A stretch of DNA of 64,000 nucleotides from Thermobispora bispora DSM 43833 (lineage in GTDB: Bacteria > Actinomycetota > Actinomycetes > Streptosporangiales > Streptosporangiaceae): positions 1,612,001 to 1,676,000 of the forward strand of contig NC_014165.1 in NCBI RefSeq assembly GCF_000092645.1, in the 5' to 3' direction. This document shows positions 12,785-24,577 of the stretch, piece after piece. Below the pieces are notes generated by a model. The model saw only the letters and a program-made list of their open reading frames with translations. It did not search any database and was not told the origin of the DNA. A program made the translations under genes and the position numbers. Within the stretch, counting starts at the first letter, position 1. Each line of letters starts with the position of its first letter.

Positions 12785-13768
12785 GTGGCCCGCCGCGCCC
12801 GGGATCTCCCCGAGCAGACGGTCCCGCTCGCCGGCGGGGAGGAAGGAGGCGCGCAGCGAGTCCGCGCCGAGCCGGCGCAGGGTCGCCTCGTCCCACCCGA
12901 AGGTCTCGGCGGACCGCCGGTACACGTCCCCGACGTACCCGCCGAAGTAGGCCGGGTCGTCGGAGTGCAGGGTCACCATCAGCCCGGCCTCGAGCATGCG
13001 GGGCAGCGGGTGCTCGGCGAGCGAGGGCACCACGGCGAGCCGGACGTTCGACAGCGGGCAGACGGTGAGCGGGATCCCCTCGCCGGCGAGCCGCGCCACC
13101 AGCTCGGGGTCCTCCAGGCATCGCACGCCGTGGTCGATCCGGCTCACCCGCAGCAGGTCGAGCGCCTCCCGGATGTACTCGGGCGGCCCTTCCTCGCCGG
13201 CGTGCGCGACCGCGCGCAGGCCCTCGGCCCGGGCCCGCGCGAACACGTCGGTGAACAGCCGGGGCGGGTACCCCACCTCGGCGGAGTCCAGCCCGACCGC
13301 CACGAAGCGGCCGGCGTGGGGGAGGAGCCGGGTGAGGGTCTCCATCGCCGCCTCCGGCCCGAGATCGCGCAGGAAGCACGGGATGAGGTAGGCGCTGACG
13401 CCCTCCGCGTCCCGGATCGCGCCCTCCAGTCCCTCGAGCACGGCCTCGAGCGGGACGCCGCGCCGCAGGTGGGCCTGCGGGTCGAAGAAGATCTCGGCGT
13501 GCCGCACCCCGTCGGCGGCGGCGCGGGCGAGGTAGGCCGCGGCGAGGTCGTAGAAGTCCTCCGCCTCGCGCAGCACGTCCATCAGCGCGTAGTACAGGTC
13601 GAGGAACGACTGCAGGTCGCGGTAGGCGTACCTGCCGCGGAGGTCCTCGACCCCGGCGTAGGGCAGGGTGACGCCGTTGCGCCGGGCGAGCGCGAACGCC
13701 ATCTCCGGCTCCAGCGTGCCCTCGATGTGCACGTGGAGCTCCGCCTTGGGAATGCCGCGTGCGTCCAT
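12782..13768 (-). CDS. Adenosine/adenine deaminase family hydrolase
   Basis: A 328-residue metal-dependent deaminase of the amidohydrolase superfamily. Zn ligands His12 and His14 lie in AELHVHIEGT; VAHAGEEG holds the catalytic Glu and HSDDPAYFGG the catalytic Asp pair. It removes the 6-amino group of adenosine or adenine for purine salvage. The phrases GTLEPEMAFALARRNGV and DPAYFGGYVGD resemble, from memory, the bacterial adenine-deaminase subgroup more than classical Add, so adenine may be the substrate; a search would settle this. The ATG at 13768 has GGGAG 9-10 bases upstream. Confidence 0.88.
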   Translation of the reverse strand: MDARGIPKAELHVHIEGTLEPEMAFALARRNGVTLPYAGVEDLRGRYAYRDLQSFLDLYYALMDVLREAEDFYDLAAAYLARAAADGVRHAEIFFDPQAHLRRGVPLEAVLEGLEGAIRDAEGVSAYLIPCFLRDLGPEAAMETLTRLLPHAGRFVAVGLDSAEVGYPPRLFTDVFARARAEGLRAVAHAGEEGPPEYIREALDLLRVSRIDHGVRCLEDPELVARLAGEGIPLTVCPLSNVRLAVVPSLAEHPLPRMLEAGLMVTLHSDDPAYFGGYVGDVYRRSAETFGWDEATLRRLGADSLRASFLPAGERDRLLGEIPGAAGH

Positions 13769-13946
13769 GACCTCGTGCTCCCGTCTCGCCGGCCGGGGAC
13801 GCCCGCCGCGGCCGCGGCGGGGCGCGGGCGGCGGGGCGCGGCGGGCCGCCCGGCCCGGCATCCCGCCCGCACCGCCTCCACCTTTTGGAGGAGATTTCCG
13901 GCTATTGAGCCATCTATAGCCATCCGTCGCTCGCGACGCGACACTG

Positions 13947-14693
13947 ATGGAAGAGATCGTCGGGAGTCGCCGAGAGGCGGGGCGGTCCATGCGCGCGGTC
14001 GGCCACATCATCAGGGGACCGGTCGGTGACGTCGTCAAGGGACAGCTCGGCCTCCTCGGCGGGCTGGCGGTCTGCGTCGCGCTGCGGCCGGAGGGCCTCG
14101 GCGTCAACCACGGGGTGAGCTACTACGGCGTCCACCGGGAGACGTTCCCGTGGCTCGCGGCGGCCCTGCTCACCGCGGCGCTGTTCACCCGCCGGGCGCT
14201 GCGCTCCGCCGCGCCCGCCACGCCCGCCCCGCGCCCGGTGCGGCGCCTGGCCGACGCGTTCACCGTGCTGGTGGCCGGGGTCGTGTTCACCCCCTACACG
14301 CTCGGCCCGGTCATCGGCTGGGTGCACCGGGCGTGCGGCGCCGCCCTGTACCTGCTGCAGCTTCTCCTCGGCTGGTGGCTGGTCGCGTGGGCCCGCCGGG
14401 ACGCCCTCGCCGTGGGCTGCCTCCTCTTCCAGCTCGGCGGCGGGATCGTGGCCGCGGTCTACGTCGTCCAGGACGAAGGGCTGCTGCTCCACGGGGAGGT
14501 CACGTTCCAGATCGGCTTCGCCCTGCTGCTCATCCGGGCCCTGCCGCTCGTCACCGCGGCCCGGCCGCGTGCCGGGGCCGCTGCGGCGCCCGGGCCGGAT
14601 CCCGCGGAGACCCGGCCGTCCCGCCCGCCGGTCACCGGCTGCCGCGCGCCCGGTGGCGACCGCGACCGCCCGCCCGGGCGGGCCGCACCGTGA
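13947..14693 (+). CDS. Conserved integral membrane protein of unknown function
   Basis: About 248 residues. There are roughly five to six hydrophobic segments, among them one around GQLGLLGGLAVCVAL, WLAAALLTAALF, AFTVLVAGVVF, LLQLLLGWWLVAW and VTFQIGFALLLI, and a Pro/Arg-rich cytosolic tail. No catalytic motif is visible. The start is unsure: ATG 13947 has no ribosome site, while ATG 13989 follows GAGAGGCGGGGCGG. Family not recognised. It sits alone between the divergent deaminase and hisD. Confidence 0.65.
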   Translation: MEEIVGSRREAGRSMRAVGHIIRGPVGDVVKGQLGLLGGLAVCVALRPEGLGVNHGVSYYGVHRETFPWLAAALLTAALFTRRALRSAAPATPAPRPVRRLADAFTVLVAGVVFTPYTLGPVIGWVHRACGAALYLLQLLLGWWLVAWARRDALAVGCLLFQLGGGIVAAVYVVQDEGLLLHGEVTFQIGFALLLIRALPLVTAARPRAGAAAAPGPDPAETRPSRPPVTGCRAPGGDRDRPPGRAAP

Positions 14694-14717
14694 CCGGGAA
14701 TCGCCGTCCGGGCCTCT

Positions 14718-14723
14718 TAGACT
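14718..14723 (+). promoter_or_regulatory. -10 element TAGACT of the his operon (leaderless)
   Basis: TAGACT is 6 bases from the GTG at 14730 (an ATG at 14727 lies in the spacer). No Shine-Dalgarno is present. The spacing equals that found at ybaK, pyk and polA. This would be the promoter for hisD and the genes behind it. Confidence 0.6.
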
Positions 14724-14729
14724 GGGATG

Positions 14730-17838
<3,109 letters not shown>

Positions 17839-17946
17839 TGGCGTGCGGCCCGACGGCCTGCCCCGGCCGGCCCGCTCCGGACCGGCCCGGGCACAGGGTG
17901 ACCGCCGGCCGGCAGCGGCGGCGGCCTTCGACACGGGGATGATGAG

Positions 17947-18585
17947 GTGGCGCTAGCGAAGCGGGTGGTCATTCTCGACTACGGCTCCGGCAACCTGCGC
18001 TCGGCCGAGCGCGCGATCGCCCGGGCCGGTGCCGAGGTGGAGGTCACCTCGGATTTCGACGCGGCGGTGGAGGCGGACGGCCTGGTCGTCCCCGGCGTGG
18101 GGGCGTTCTCCGCGTGCATGGAAGGGCTCAAGCGGGTCCGCGGCGACCAGATCATCGGCCGCCGGCTCGCCGGCGGGCGTCCGGTGCTCGGCATCTGCGT
18201 GGGCATGCAGATCCTCTTCGAGGAGGGGGTCGAGCACGGCATCCGCACCAAGGGCTGCGGCGAGTGGCCGGGCGTGGTCGAAAGGCTCGACGCCCCGGTC
18301 CTGCCCCACATGGGGTGGAACACGGTGCGCGCCCCCGAGGAGAGCGTGCTCTTCCGCGGCATCCCCGCGGACACGCGGTTCTACTTCGTCCACTCCTACG
18401 GCGTGCGCGAGTGGCGGCTGGAGGCCGGGTCCGGTTTCCAGCAGCCCGTGGTGACCTGGGCGGAGCACGGGGTGCCCTTCGTGGCGGCCGTGGAGAACGG
18501 CCCGCTCATGGCCACCCAGTTCCACCCGGAGAAGTCCGGCGACGCCGGAGCCGCCCTGCTGGCCAACTGGTTGGGCACACTGTGA
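17947..18585 (+). CDS. hisH: Imidazole glycerol phosphate synthase, glutaminase subunit
   Basis: A 212-residue class I glutamine amidotransferase that releases ammonia from glutamine and channels it to HisF. Nucleophile Cys84 lies in [14 protein letters not shown]; the His-Glu pair is in [10 protein letters not shown] near residue 194. The start is GTG at 17947, with a GGGGAT/GATGAG purine stretch before it. A 108-bp non-coding gap separates it from hisB, looser than the other his junctions, and 139 bp precede priA. Confidence 0.96.
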   Translation: MALAKRVVILDYGSGNLRSAERAIARAGAEVEVTSDFDAAVEADGLVVPGVGAFSACMEGLKRVRGDQIIGRRLAGGRPVLGICVGMQILFEEGVEHGIRTKGCGEWPGVVERLDAPVLPHMGWNTVRAPEESVLFRGIPADTRFYFVHSYGVREWRLEAGSGFQQPVVTWAEHGVPFVAAVENGPLMATQFHPEKSGDAGAALLANWLGTL

Positions 18586-18724
18586 TCGGGAAACAGGTGA
18601 TGAGGGAGCCCAGCGGAGCAGCGCAGCGGCCCCGGTGCCGTACCGATCGTCACCCGCCCGTCGCAGCCCCGGCCCCACCCCGATCCCGAGCGCTTCATCC
18701 ACTCTGACCGGAGGTCGTGAGCAC

Positions 18725-19450
18725 ATGTCCCTCGTATTGCTGCCGGCCGTGGACGTCGCCAATGGCCAGGCCGTCCGCCTCGTGCAAGGCGAGGCCGGGA
18801 CGGAGACCTCGTACGGTGACCCGCTCGCGGCGGCGCTCGCCTGGCAGGAGGCGGGCGCCGAGTGGATCCACCTGGTCGACCTCGACGCGGCCTTCGGCAG
18901 GGGGAGCAACCGCGAGCTGCTCGCCGAAGTGGTCGGCAAGCTCGACATCAACGTCGAGCTGTCCGGCGGGATCCGCGACGACGAGTCGCTCAAGGCGGCG
19001 CTCGCCACGGGCTGCCGCCGGGTGAACATCGGCACCGCCGCCCTGGAGAACCCGGACTGGTGCGCCAAGGTGATCGCCGAGTACGGCGACCGCATCGCGG
19101 TGGGGCTCGACGTCCGGGGCACCACCCTCGCCGCCCGCGGCTGGACCAAGGAGGGCGGCGACCTGTGGGAGGTGCTCGACCGGCTGGAGTCGCAGGGCTG
19201 CCCGAGGTACGTGGTCACCGACGTGACCAAGGACGGCACGATGCGGGGGCCCAACGTCGACCTGCTCCGCCAGGTCTGCGCGCGGACCGAGCGGCCGGTG
19301 ATCGCGAGCGGTGGGGTCTCCTCGCTCGACGACCTGCGCGCCCTGCGCGAGCTCGAGCCCGACGGGCTGGAGGGGGTCATCGTCGGCAAGGCGCTCTATG
19401 CGAACGCGTTCACGATTCAGGAGGCCCTCGCGGTGGTGAGAGGCGCATGA
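18725..19450 (+). CDS. priA: PriA-type isomerase (HisA, probably also TrpF activity)
   Basis: A 241-residue (beta/alpha)8 barrel that isomerises ProFAR to PRFAR in histidine synthesis. The N-terminal catalytic Asp is in [15 protein letters not shown]; further motifs are [33 protein letters not shown] and VIASGGVSS. In actinobacteria this protein usually also performs the TrpF step of tryptophan synthesis; no separate trpF lies between trpC and trpB here, which fits. ATG 18725 is the start; GGAGG lies about 11 bases upstream. The stop overlaps the next start (ATGA). Confidence 0.95.
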   Translation: MSLVLLPAVDVANGQAVRLVQGEAGTETSYGDPLAAALAWQEAGAEWIHLVDLDAAFGRGSNRELLAEVVGKLDINVELSGGIRDDESLKAALATGCRRVNIGTAALENPDWCAKVIAEYGDRIAVGLDVRGTTLAARGWTKEGGDLWEVLDRLESQGCPRYVVTDVTKDGTMRGPNVDLLRQVCARTERPVIASGGVSSLDDLRALRELEPDGLEGVIVGKALYANAFTIQEALAVVRGA

Positions 19451-19854
19451 CCAAGGGCACGCCGCCCGGCCGCATCTCCTCCGGCGGCCCATGGGAGGAT
19501 CGATACGGTTACGCCCGCGCCGTGATCGCCGGGCCCCACGTGCTGGTCTCCGGGTGCACGGCGATGGTGGACGGCGAGGTTCAGCACGTCGGGGACGCGT
19601 ACCAGCAGACGATCACCGCGCTCTCCATCGCCCTCGACGCGGTGGAGAAGGCGGGCACGTCCATCGACGACGTGGTCCGCACCCGGCTCTACATCGTGAA
19701 CCCGGAGGACTTCGACAAGGTGGGCCGGGCGCACGGCGACTTCTTCGGCTCGGTACGGCCCGCGTGCACGAGCGTCCAGGTCGCCGGGCTGATCGATTCC
19801 CGGATGCTGGTCGAGGTCGAGGTCGAGGCGTATCGCGGGGAGTGGAGGCAATGA
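19447..19854 (+). CDS. Rid family (YjgF/YER057c/UK114) protein inside the his operon
   Basis: 135 residues with the Rid fold: [54 protein letters not shown] and a final [13 protein letters not shown]. Rid proteins hydrolyse reactive enamines/imines made by PLP enzymes. It overlaps priA upstream and hisF downstream by ATGA on both sides, so it is translated as part of the his operon. A job in clearing reactive intermediates or a side-step of His synthesis is inference. The active-site Arg of RidA proper may be the Arg of DSRML, but this cannot be proved by eye. Confidence 0.88.
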   Translation: MTKGTPPGRISSGGPWEDRYGYARAVIAGPHVLVSGCTAMVDGEVQHVGDAYQQTITALSIALDAVEKAGTSIDDVVRTRLYIVNPEDFDKVGRAHGDFFGSVRPACTSVQVAGLIDSRMLVEVEVEAYRGEWRQ

Positions 19855-20621
19855 CGGTCGCCGTACGGGTCATCCCGTGCCTCGACGTGGACGCCGGGCG
19901 GGTGGTCAAGGGCGTCAACTTCGAGAACCTCAGGGACGCCGGTGACCCGGTGGAGCTCGCCCGGCGGTACAACGCCGAGGGCGCCGATGAGCTGACCTTC
20001 CTCGACATCACCGCGTCGGCGGCCGGGCGGGAGACCATGGTCGACGTGGTGCGCCGCACCGCCGAGGAGGTCTTCATCCCGCTCACCGTGGGCGGGGGAG
20101 TGCGCTCGGTGGAGGACGTCGACCGCCTGCTCCGCGCCGGCGCGGACAAGGTGGCGATCAACACGGCGGCGGTCGCCCGGCCGGAGCTGCTCACCGAGGC
20201 GTCCCGCCGGTTCGGGGCGCAGTGCATCGTGCTCTCCATCGACGCCCGCCGGGTGGTGGACGGCCCGCCGACGCCCTCGGGGTTCGAGGTGACCACCCAC
20301 GGCGGCCGCCGCGGGACCGGGATCGACCTGGTCGAGTGGGCCCGGCGGGGCGAGGAGCTCGGCGTCGGGGAGATCCTGCTGAACTCCATGGACGGGGACG
20401 GCACCCAGGCGGGCTACGACCTGGAGATGATCCGGGCGGTCCGGGCCGCGGTGACCGTGCCCATCATCGCCTCGGGCGGGGCGGGGCGGCTGGAGGACTT
20501 CCCGCCCGCGATCGAGGCGGGCGCCAACGCCGTGCTGGCGGCCTCGGTCTTCCACTTCGGCCAGCTCAAGATCCCTGAGGTGAAGGAGGCGCTGCGCGCC
20601 GCCGGCCACCCGGTGCGCTGA
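19851..20621 (+). CDS. hisF: Imidazole glycerol phosphate synthase, cyclase subunit
   Basis: A 256-residue (beta/alpha)8 barrel that combines PRFAR with HisH-supplied ammonia to give IGP and AICAR. The catalytic Asp residues are in [14 protein letters not shown] and [15 protein letters not shown]; also seen are [24 protein letters not shown] and [12 protein letters not shown]. It starts at ATG 19851 in the ATGA overlap with the Rid gene. Last gene of the his cluster; a strong hairpin follows at 20671. Confidence 0.97.
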   Translation: MTVAVRVIPCLDVDAGRVVKGVNFENLRDAGDPVELARRYNAEGADELTFLDITASAAGRETMVDVVRRTAEEVFIPLTVGGGVRSVEDVDRLLRAGADKVAINTAAVARPELLTEASRRFGAQCIVLSIDARRVVDGPPTPSGFEVTTHGGRRGTGIDLVEWARRGEELGVGEILLNSMDGDGTQAGYDLEMIRAVRAAVTVPIIASGGAGRLEDFPPAIEAGANAVLAASVFHFGQLKIPEVKEALRAAGHPVR

Positions 20622-21304
20622 CCGCGCGGGCACCGGGGCCGGGAGGCGCCCGCCCGTGTTCCGGCGTGGGCCGCCGGTGGCCGTCCGCGGGCGGCCACCG
20701 GCGGTGCCGTACGCCACGGGCGCCTTCGCGCGGCGCGACCCGCCTTCGCCGTGCGCGGGCGGGGCGCCGGCCCCGGAATTTGTGATCTACAACGTAAAGG
20801 CGCGGAGCGCATGGCAGGCACGCCGGACGGCGTCTTCCGCATGGCGCGAACGACCGGCACCTCTCGTCACGACCAGCGGCCGCACCCGGGCGGAGCGGCG
20901 CATGGCACACCCGTGGGGCCGCGCGGGGCCGGCATCGCGGCGCGAGAGGAAAGCGACCGGGGCGAGGGAGCCGGACACCGGTGAGTCACCATGGGTGATC
21001 ATCCGGGCACCCACGGGTGGGGGCGCTCCTCGCCGCGGGGGCGGAGAGGCCGATCGGGCCTGCCGCCCTCGGCGCGGTGAGGAGTGGCGGACCGGGGCCG
21101 GGAACCGCGGGCTCCACGAGCCCGCCGGGCCGATCCCGGGGTGATCAACTGGGCGGTGCGGACGTCCGGGGCGGTGCCCCGGCGATCCGCCGCGACGCCG
21201 TGACGCTCACCGGAGCCGCAGGAGCCGATCGGCCTGTGACACGTCCCCCGAGCACGTTCACCGGCGGTCGCTGCAACCGCTCCCCGGCGGCTCGCCGTCA
21301 GGAT
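20622..21304. other. 683-bp intergenic region after hisF
   Basis: Contains the his-operon hairpin at 20671-20704 and a less GC-rich spot near 20775-20800 (TTTGTGATCTACAACG) that could be a promoter. A 58-codon frame starts at ATG 20811 (stop ending 20984) after AAAGG, but its composition is not convincingly coding, so it is not called. The rest shows nothing recognisable. Confidence 0.5.
20671..20704 (+). terminator. Probable terminator of the his operon
   Basis: Perfect 12-bp inverted repeat (CCGCCGGTGGCC with GGCCACCGGCGG) around a 10-base loop, 50 bp after the hisF stop. No T run follows, as is usual for GC-rich actinobacterial hairpin terminators. Confidence 0.65.
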
Positions 21305-21466
21305 TCAGCTCAGCACCGTGGTGAAGAAGGTCGCTAACCTGGTGGCCCCCGTGTTCACGGTGTCGAATACTCCGCGCACGGCGCTCGCCGCGGCCGTCGG
21401 CTGGCTGTACAGGTAGAAGATTAGGAAGGCGATGCCGAGGTAAGTGAGGACCTTCTTGAGCTTCAT
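21305..21466 (-). CDS. 53-residue single-span membrane micro-protein (copy A)
   Basis: The ATG at 21466 is preceded by an excellent ribosome site (GGAGG, 7-base spacing). The protein begins MKLKK, has one membrane span (VLTYLGIAFLIFYLYS), then the motif QPTAAASAVRG and an amphipathic C-terminal helix ending TTVLS. It is a clear paralogue of the protein at 21671-21835 (shared pattern KK-L-YL--AF-IFYL--QP--AA-AVRG-F). Function unknown. From memory, similar very short proteins are widespread and unannotated in actinobacteria. Confidence 0.75.
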   Translation of the reverse strand: MKLKKVLTYLGIAFLIFYLYSQPTAAASAVRGVFDTVNTGATRLATFFTTVLS

Positions 21467-21670
21467 CTGCTGGCCTCCTGCGGTCACTTTCCGGCGTTTT
21501 TACCCGCCCCTGGAAATGATCATAACTTCCTGGGGGGCGAGTAGGCGCTACCGGGTGCCCGTGGGCCGGCGAGGCGTATCAGGCCTCTCACCAGGCAAAA
21601 CGTCGGCACGCCAGGCATCGCCGGGATCACGCGGCGCCGTCACGGCCGCAGGGAGATCGCCGTCAAGGCC

Positions 21671-21835
21671 TCACCGGGATAACAGCGAGCTGAGAAACAC
21701 GGAGAGCCGCTCCGCGCCCACCGTGAACCCGCCGAACAGGCCGCGCACCGCCGCCGCGGCATTCGCCGGCTGGGTGAACAGGTAGAAGATCACGAAGGCG
21801 ACCGCCAGATAGGCCAAGAACTTTTTCCACGTCAT
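21671..21835 (-). CDS. 54-residue single-span membrane micro-protein (copy B)
   Basis: The minus-strand frame from ATG 21835 to TGA at 21671 encodes MTWKKFLAYLAVAFVIFYLF followed by TQPANAAAAVRG and an amphipathic tail ending in LSSLLSR. About half of its residues match copy A, including the Lys-Lys start, the IFYL span, the QP-x-x-A-A motif and AVRG. The ribosome site is weak. Retained similarity at protein level, with differing codons, argues that both copies are real genes. Role unknown; it might be a small membrane regulator. Confidence 0.7.
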   Translation of the reverse strand: MTWKKFLAYLAVAFVIFYLFTQPANAAAAVRGLFGGFTVGAERLSVFLSSLLSR

Positions 21836-21918
21836 GGGGGTTCCGCCAATCTCGCAACGCTGGGGGATCGCGGGTCAGGGAAGCGTGGTCTTCCCGTTCA
21901 TCGGGCGAGATTCCCGGG

Positions 21919-22554
21919 TCATGCGCCGAGGCGGGCCTCGCGGAGCCGGGCCACCGCCCCGGGGTCACCGGCGCATTCGACCCTCGCGTGCTTCTGGCGC
22001 CCGAAGACGAACATGGTGAGCTCGGACGGCTCCCCGGTCACCACCACCGTGGGCCCGGGCTTCCGCACGACCGTCTGCCCGCCGCCGATCCGGCGGAGCA
22101 CGACCCCGACCGGGGACCGGCGCAGGAAGAGCGGGGCGGCCATCCCGAGCCGCTTCCACAGCACGTCCTGGAAGCCCGCGGGCAGCGCGCGCGGCTCCCA
22201 GCCGGGTCGGGCCCGGCGGACGTCCTCGTGGTGCACGAAGAGCTCGACGGTGTTGACCAGGCCGTCCAGGCCGGGGATCAGGCCGTACGGTGTCCACCGC
22301 GGCGGCCCGTTCCTGATCGCGCGGACGAGCTCGGGGTAGGGGGTGGCCGCCTTGATCCGCCGCTGCACCGACGCGGTGTACCCGGCGAGGAACGGCAGCG
22401 CGATGCCGGCGGCCGCGTCGAGACGCCGCTCGCGCAGCACGAGGTGGGCGGCGAGATCGCCGGTGGTCCACCCCGCGCAGAGGGTCGGGGCGTCCGGTCC
22501 CGTCTCGTCGAGCAGGTCGCAGAGCGCGGCTCGTTCCTGTGTGGCGTAGGTCAC
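21919..22554 (-). CDS. TIGR03085 family protein (DinB/mycothiol-dependent maleylpyruvate isomerase-like)
   Basis: 211 residues. The N-terminal part fits the MDMPI/DinB four-helix fold: ATQERAALCDLLDETGPDAPTLCAGWTTGDLAAHLVLRE, where the His of AAHL and a later pair in ELFVHHEDVRRA are the likely metal ligands. The end fits TIGR03085 (TVVVTGEPSELTMFVFGRQ). Members probably act with mycothiol, but the reaction is unknown. The GTG at 22554 has no ribosome site; TAAGCT 6 bases upstream marks it as leaderless. Confidence 0.85.
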   Translation of the reverse strand: MTYATQERAALCDLLDETGPDAPTLCAGWTTGDLAAHLVLRERRLDAAAGIALPFLAGYTASVQRRIKAATPYPELVRAIRNGPPRWTPYGLIPGLDGLVNTVELFVHHEDVRRARPGWEPRALPAGFQDVLWKRLGMAAPLFLRRSPVGVVLRRIGGGQTVVRKPGPTVVVTGEPSELTMFVFGRQKHARVECAGDPGAVARLREARLGA

Positions 22555-22560
22555 GCGGCC

Positions 22561-22566
22561 AGCTTA
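22561..22566 (-). promoter_or_regulatory. -10 element TAAGCT of the TIGR03085 gene
   Basis: On the minus strand TAAGCT is followed by 6 bases and the GTG start at 22554; there is no Shine-Dalgarno. Same arrangement as at ybaK, pyk and polA. Confidence 0.6.
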
Positions 22567-22735
22567 GCCCGCTGCCGCGTGAATCGCGGGGAAGTGCGCG
22601 CCGTGCCGGGGTTCGCGGCATTGCCCGTTCGCCCGCGGCGCACGCGGCGCACCCATGGATTCACCAGTCCGGGCGGGCGGGTAACGTCCCTTCTGTTTCG
22701 TCCGTAACCCGCACCCGCAGAGAGGATGCCGCCGC

Positions 22736-24577
22736 GTGCTGAAGGAGGAGCGCCGAGAGGGCGTCGGCGATTCCGTCATGCTCCGTGGGCTCAAGGTCAT
22801 CGCGGTGGCGATCAGGACGGAGCCGCGCGTCTTCACCGCATCGGTCCTGGCGAGCGCGCTCTACGGGACGATGACGGTCGGCTCGTCCTGGGCGCTCGGC
22901 TGGGCGACCGAGCACGCCGTGCTGCCCGCGTTCCGGGAGGGGCGGGTGGAGGGCGGCGCCGTCGCGGCCGCGGCCCTGTTCATCGTCGGGGTGGCGGTGC
23001 TCAAGGCGCTCGGGGTGATGGGCAGGCGGATCCTCGCCGGGATCACCCAGTACCGGATGCAGGCGCACTCCCGGCGCGACGTCACCCGGCAGTACCTGCG
23101 GCTGCCGCTCGCCTGGCACCACCGGCACCCGACCGGGCGGCTGCTCTCCATCGCCCACTCCGACGTCGAGGCCGCCTGGGCCCCGCTCGCCCCGCTGCCG
23201 ATGGCCCTCGGAGTGATCCTGATGCTGGTCACCGCGGCCGTGGCGATCGTGGTGGCCGACCCGGTGCTGGCGGTGGTCGGCTTCTTGATCTTCCCGGCCA
23301 TCGCCCTGCTCAACCTCGACTACCAGCGCCGGCTCTCGCCGCTGGCCATGCGCGCACAGCAGCTCCGGGCCGAGGTGAGCGAGGTCGCGCACGAGAGCTT
23401 CGACGGGGCGCTCGTGATCAAGACGCTGGGCCTGGAGGAGGCGGAGACCGCCCGGTTCCGGGAGCGGGCGGCCGAGCTGCGGGACGCGAACATCGCCGTC
23501 GGCCGGATCCGCGGGCTGTTCGACCCGCTGCTCGAGGCGCTGCCCACGCTGGGGGTGCTCGCCGTGCTCCTCGTCGGCTCCATCCGGCTGGAGTCGGGCG
23601 GGCTGCAGGCCGGTGAGCTGGTCCAGGTCGCCTACCTGTTCACCCTGCTCGCCTTCCCCATCCGGGCGCTCGGCTGGGTGCTCGCCGAGCTCCCGCGGAG
23701 CGTGGCCGGGTGGTCGCGCATGCGGGACGTGCTCGACGCCACCGGGTCGATGGAGTACGGCACGGCCAGGCTCGCCGGCCGCGGCCCCGCCCGGGTCGAG
23801 ATCGAGCACGTGAGCTACGGCTACGAACCGGGCGCGCCCGTGCTCAAGGACGTCTGCTTCCGGGTCGAGCCGGGCCGCACGGTGGCGATCGTGGGCCCGA
23901 CCGGGTCCGGCAAGTCCACCCTCACCCAGCTTCTGGTCCGGCTCATCGACCCCGACGGCGGGGCGATCCGGATCGACGGAATCGACCTGCGCGAGCTCGC
24001 CAAGGGCGAGCTGAGCGCGGCGGCCGCGCTCGTCCCCCAGCAGGCGTTCCTCTTCGACGACACCGTGCGGGGCAACATCACCCTCGGCCTGCCCATACCG
24101 GACGACGAGGTCTGGGCGGCGCTCCGGCTCGCCCAGGCCGATGAGTTCGTCGCCGCCCTGCCCGGTGGGCTGGACACCCGGGTCCGGGAGCGCGGCGCGA
24201 CGCTCTCCGGCGGCCAGCGGCAGCGGATCGCCTTGGCCCGCGCCCTGGTGCGCCGGCCGCGGCTGCTCATCCTCGACGACGCCACCTCGAGCGTGGACCC
24301 GCAGGTCGAGCAGCGCATCCTCCACGGGCTGCGCGAGGGGACGCCGGACTCGACGGTGATCGTGGTCGCCTACCGGATGGCGACGATCGCCCTCGCCGAC
24401 GAGGTGGTCTACCTGGAGCAGGGCAAGGTCGTCGCCCAGGGCACCCACGAGGAGCTGCTCGCGGGCTGCCCGGGCTACCGCGACCTGGTCACCGCGTACG
24501 CGCGCGAGGAGGCCGAGCGGGCCGCGTTCGGCCGCGGCACCGATCTGGAGAGCACCGGTGAGGAGGCGATGGCGTGA
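22736..24577 (+). CDS. ABC exporter half-transporter A (degenerate ATPase site)
   Basis: A 613-residue fusion of a six-helix ABC-exporter membrane domain (residues about 25-330) and an ATPase domain. Walker A is GPTGSGKST (about residue 390) and the signature is a normal LSGGQ. However, the residue after Walker B that should be the catalytic Glu is Asp515 (ILDDATSSVD), and the switch His is Tyr546 (VAYRMAT). This is the pattern of the non-hydrolysing half of heterodimeric exporters. The GTG at 22736 follows GAGAGGAT with 9-base spacing. It overlaps partner B by 4 bp (GTGA), so the two are translationally coupled. Substrate unknown (drug, lipid or peptide). Confidence 0.92.
   Translation: MLKEERREGVGDSVMLRGLKVIAVAIRTEPRVFTASVLASALYGTMTVGSSWALGWATEHAVLPAFREGRVEGGAVAAAALFIVGVAVLKALGVMGRRILAGITQYRMQAHSRRDVTRQYLRLPLAWHHRHPTGRLLSIAHSDVEAAWAPLAPLPMALGVILMLVTAAVAIVVADPVLAVVGFLIFPAIALLNLDYQRRLSPLAMRAQQLRAEVSEVAHESFDGALVIKTLGLEEAETARFRERAAELRDANIAVGRIRGLFDPLLEALPTLGVLAVLLVGSIRLESGGLQAGELVQVAYLFTLLAFPIRALGWVLAELPRSVAGWSRMRDVLDATGSMEYGTARLAGRGPARVEIEHVSYGYEPGAPVLKDVCFRVEPGRTVAIVGPTGSGKSTLTQLLVRLIDPDGGAIRIDGIDLRELAKGELSAAAALVPQQAFLFDDTVRGNITLGLPIPDDEVWAALRLAQADEFVAALPGGLDTRVRERGATLSGGQRQRIALARALVRRPRLLILDDATSSVDPQVEQRILHGLREGTPDSTVIVVAYRMATIALADEVVYLEQGKVVAQGTHEELLAGCPGYRDLVTAYAREEAERAAFGRGTDLESTGEEAMA

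Noticed and set aside
20811-20984. A 58-codon frame after hisF with AAAGG before its ATG
   Set aside because: Weak coding composition and no motif; left as intergenic.
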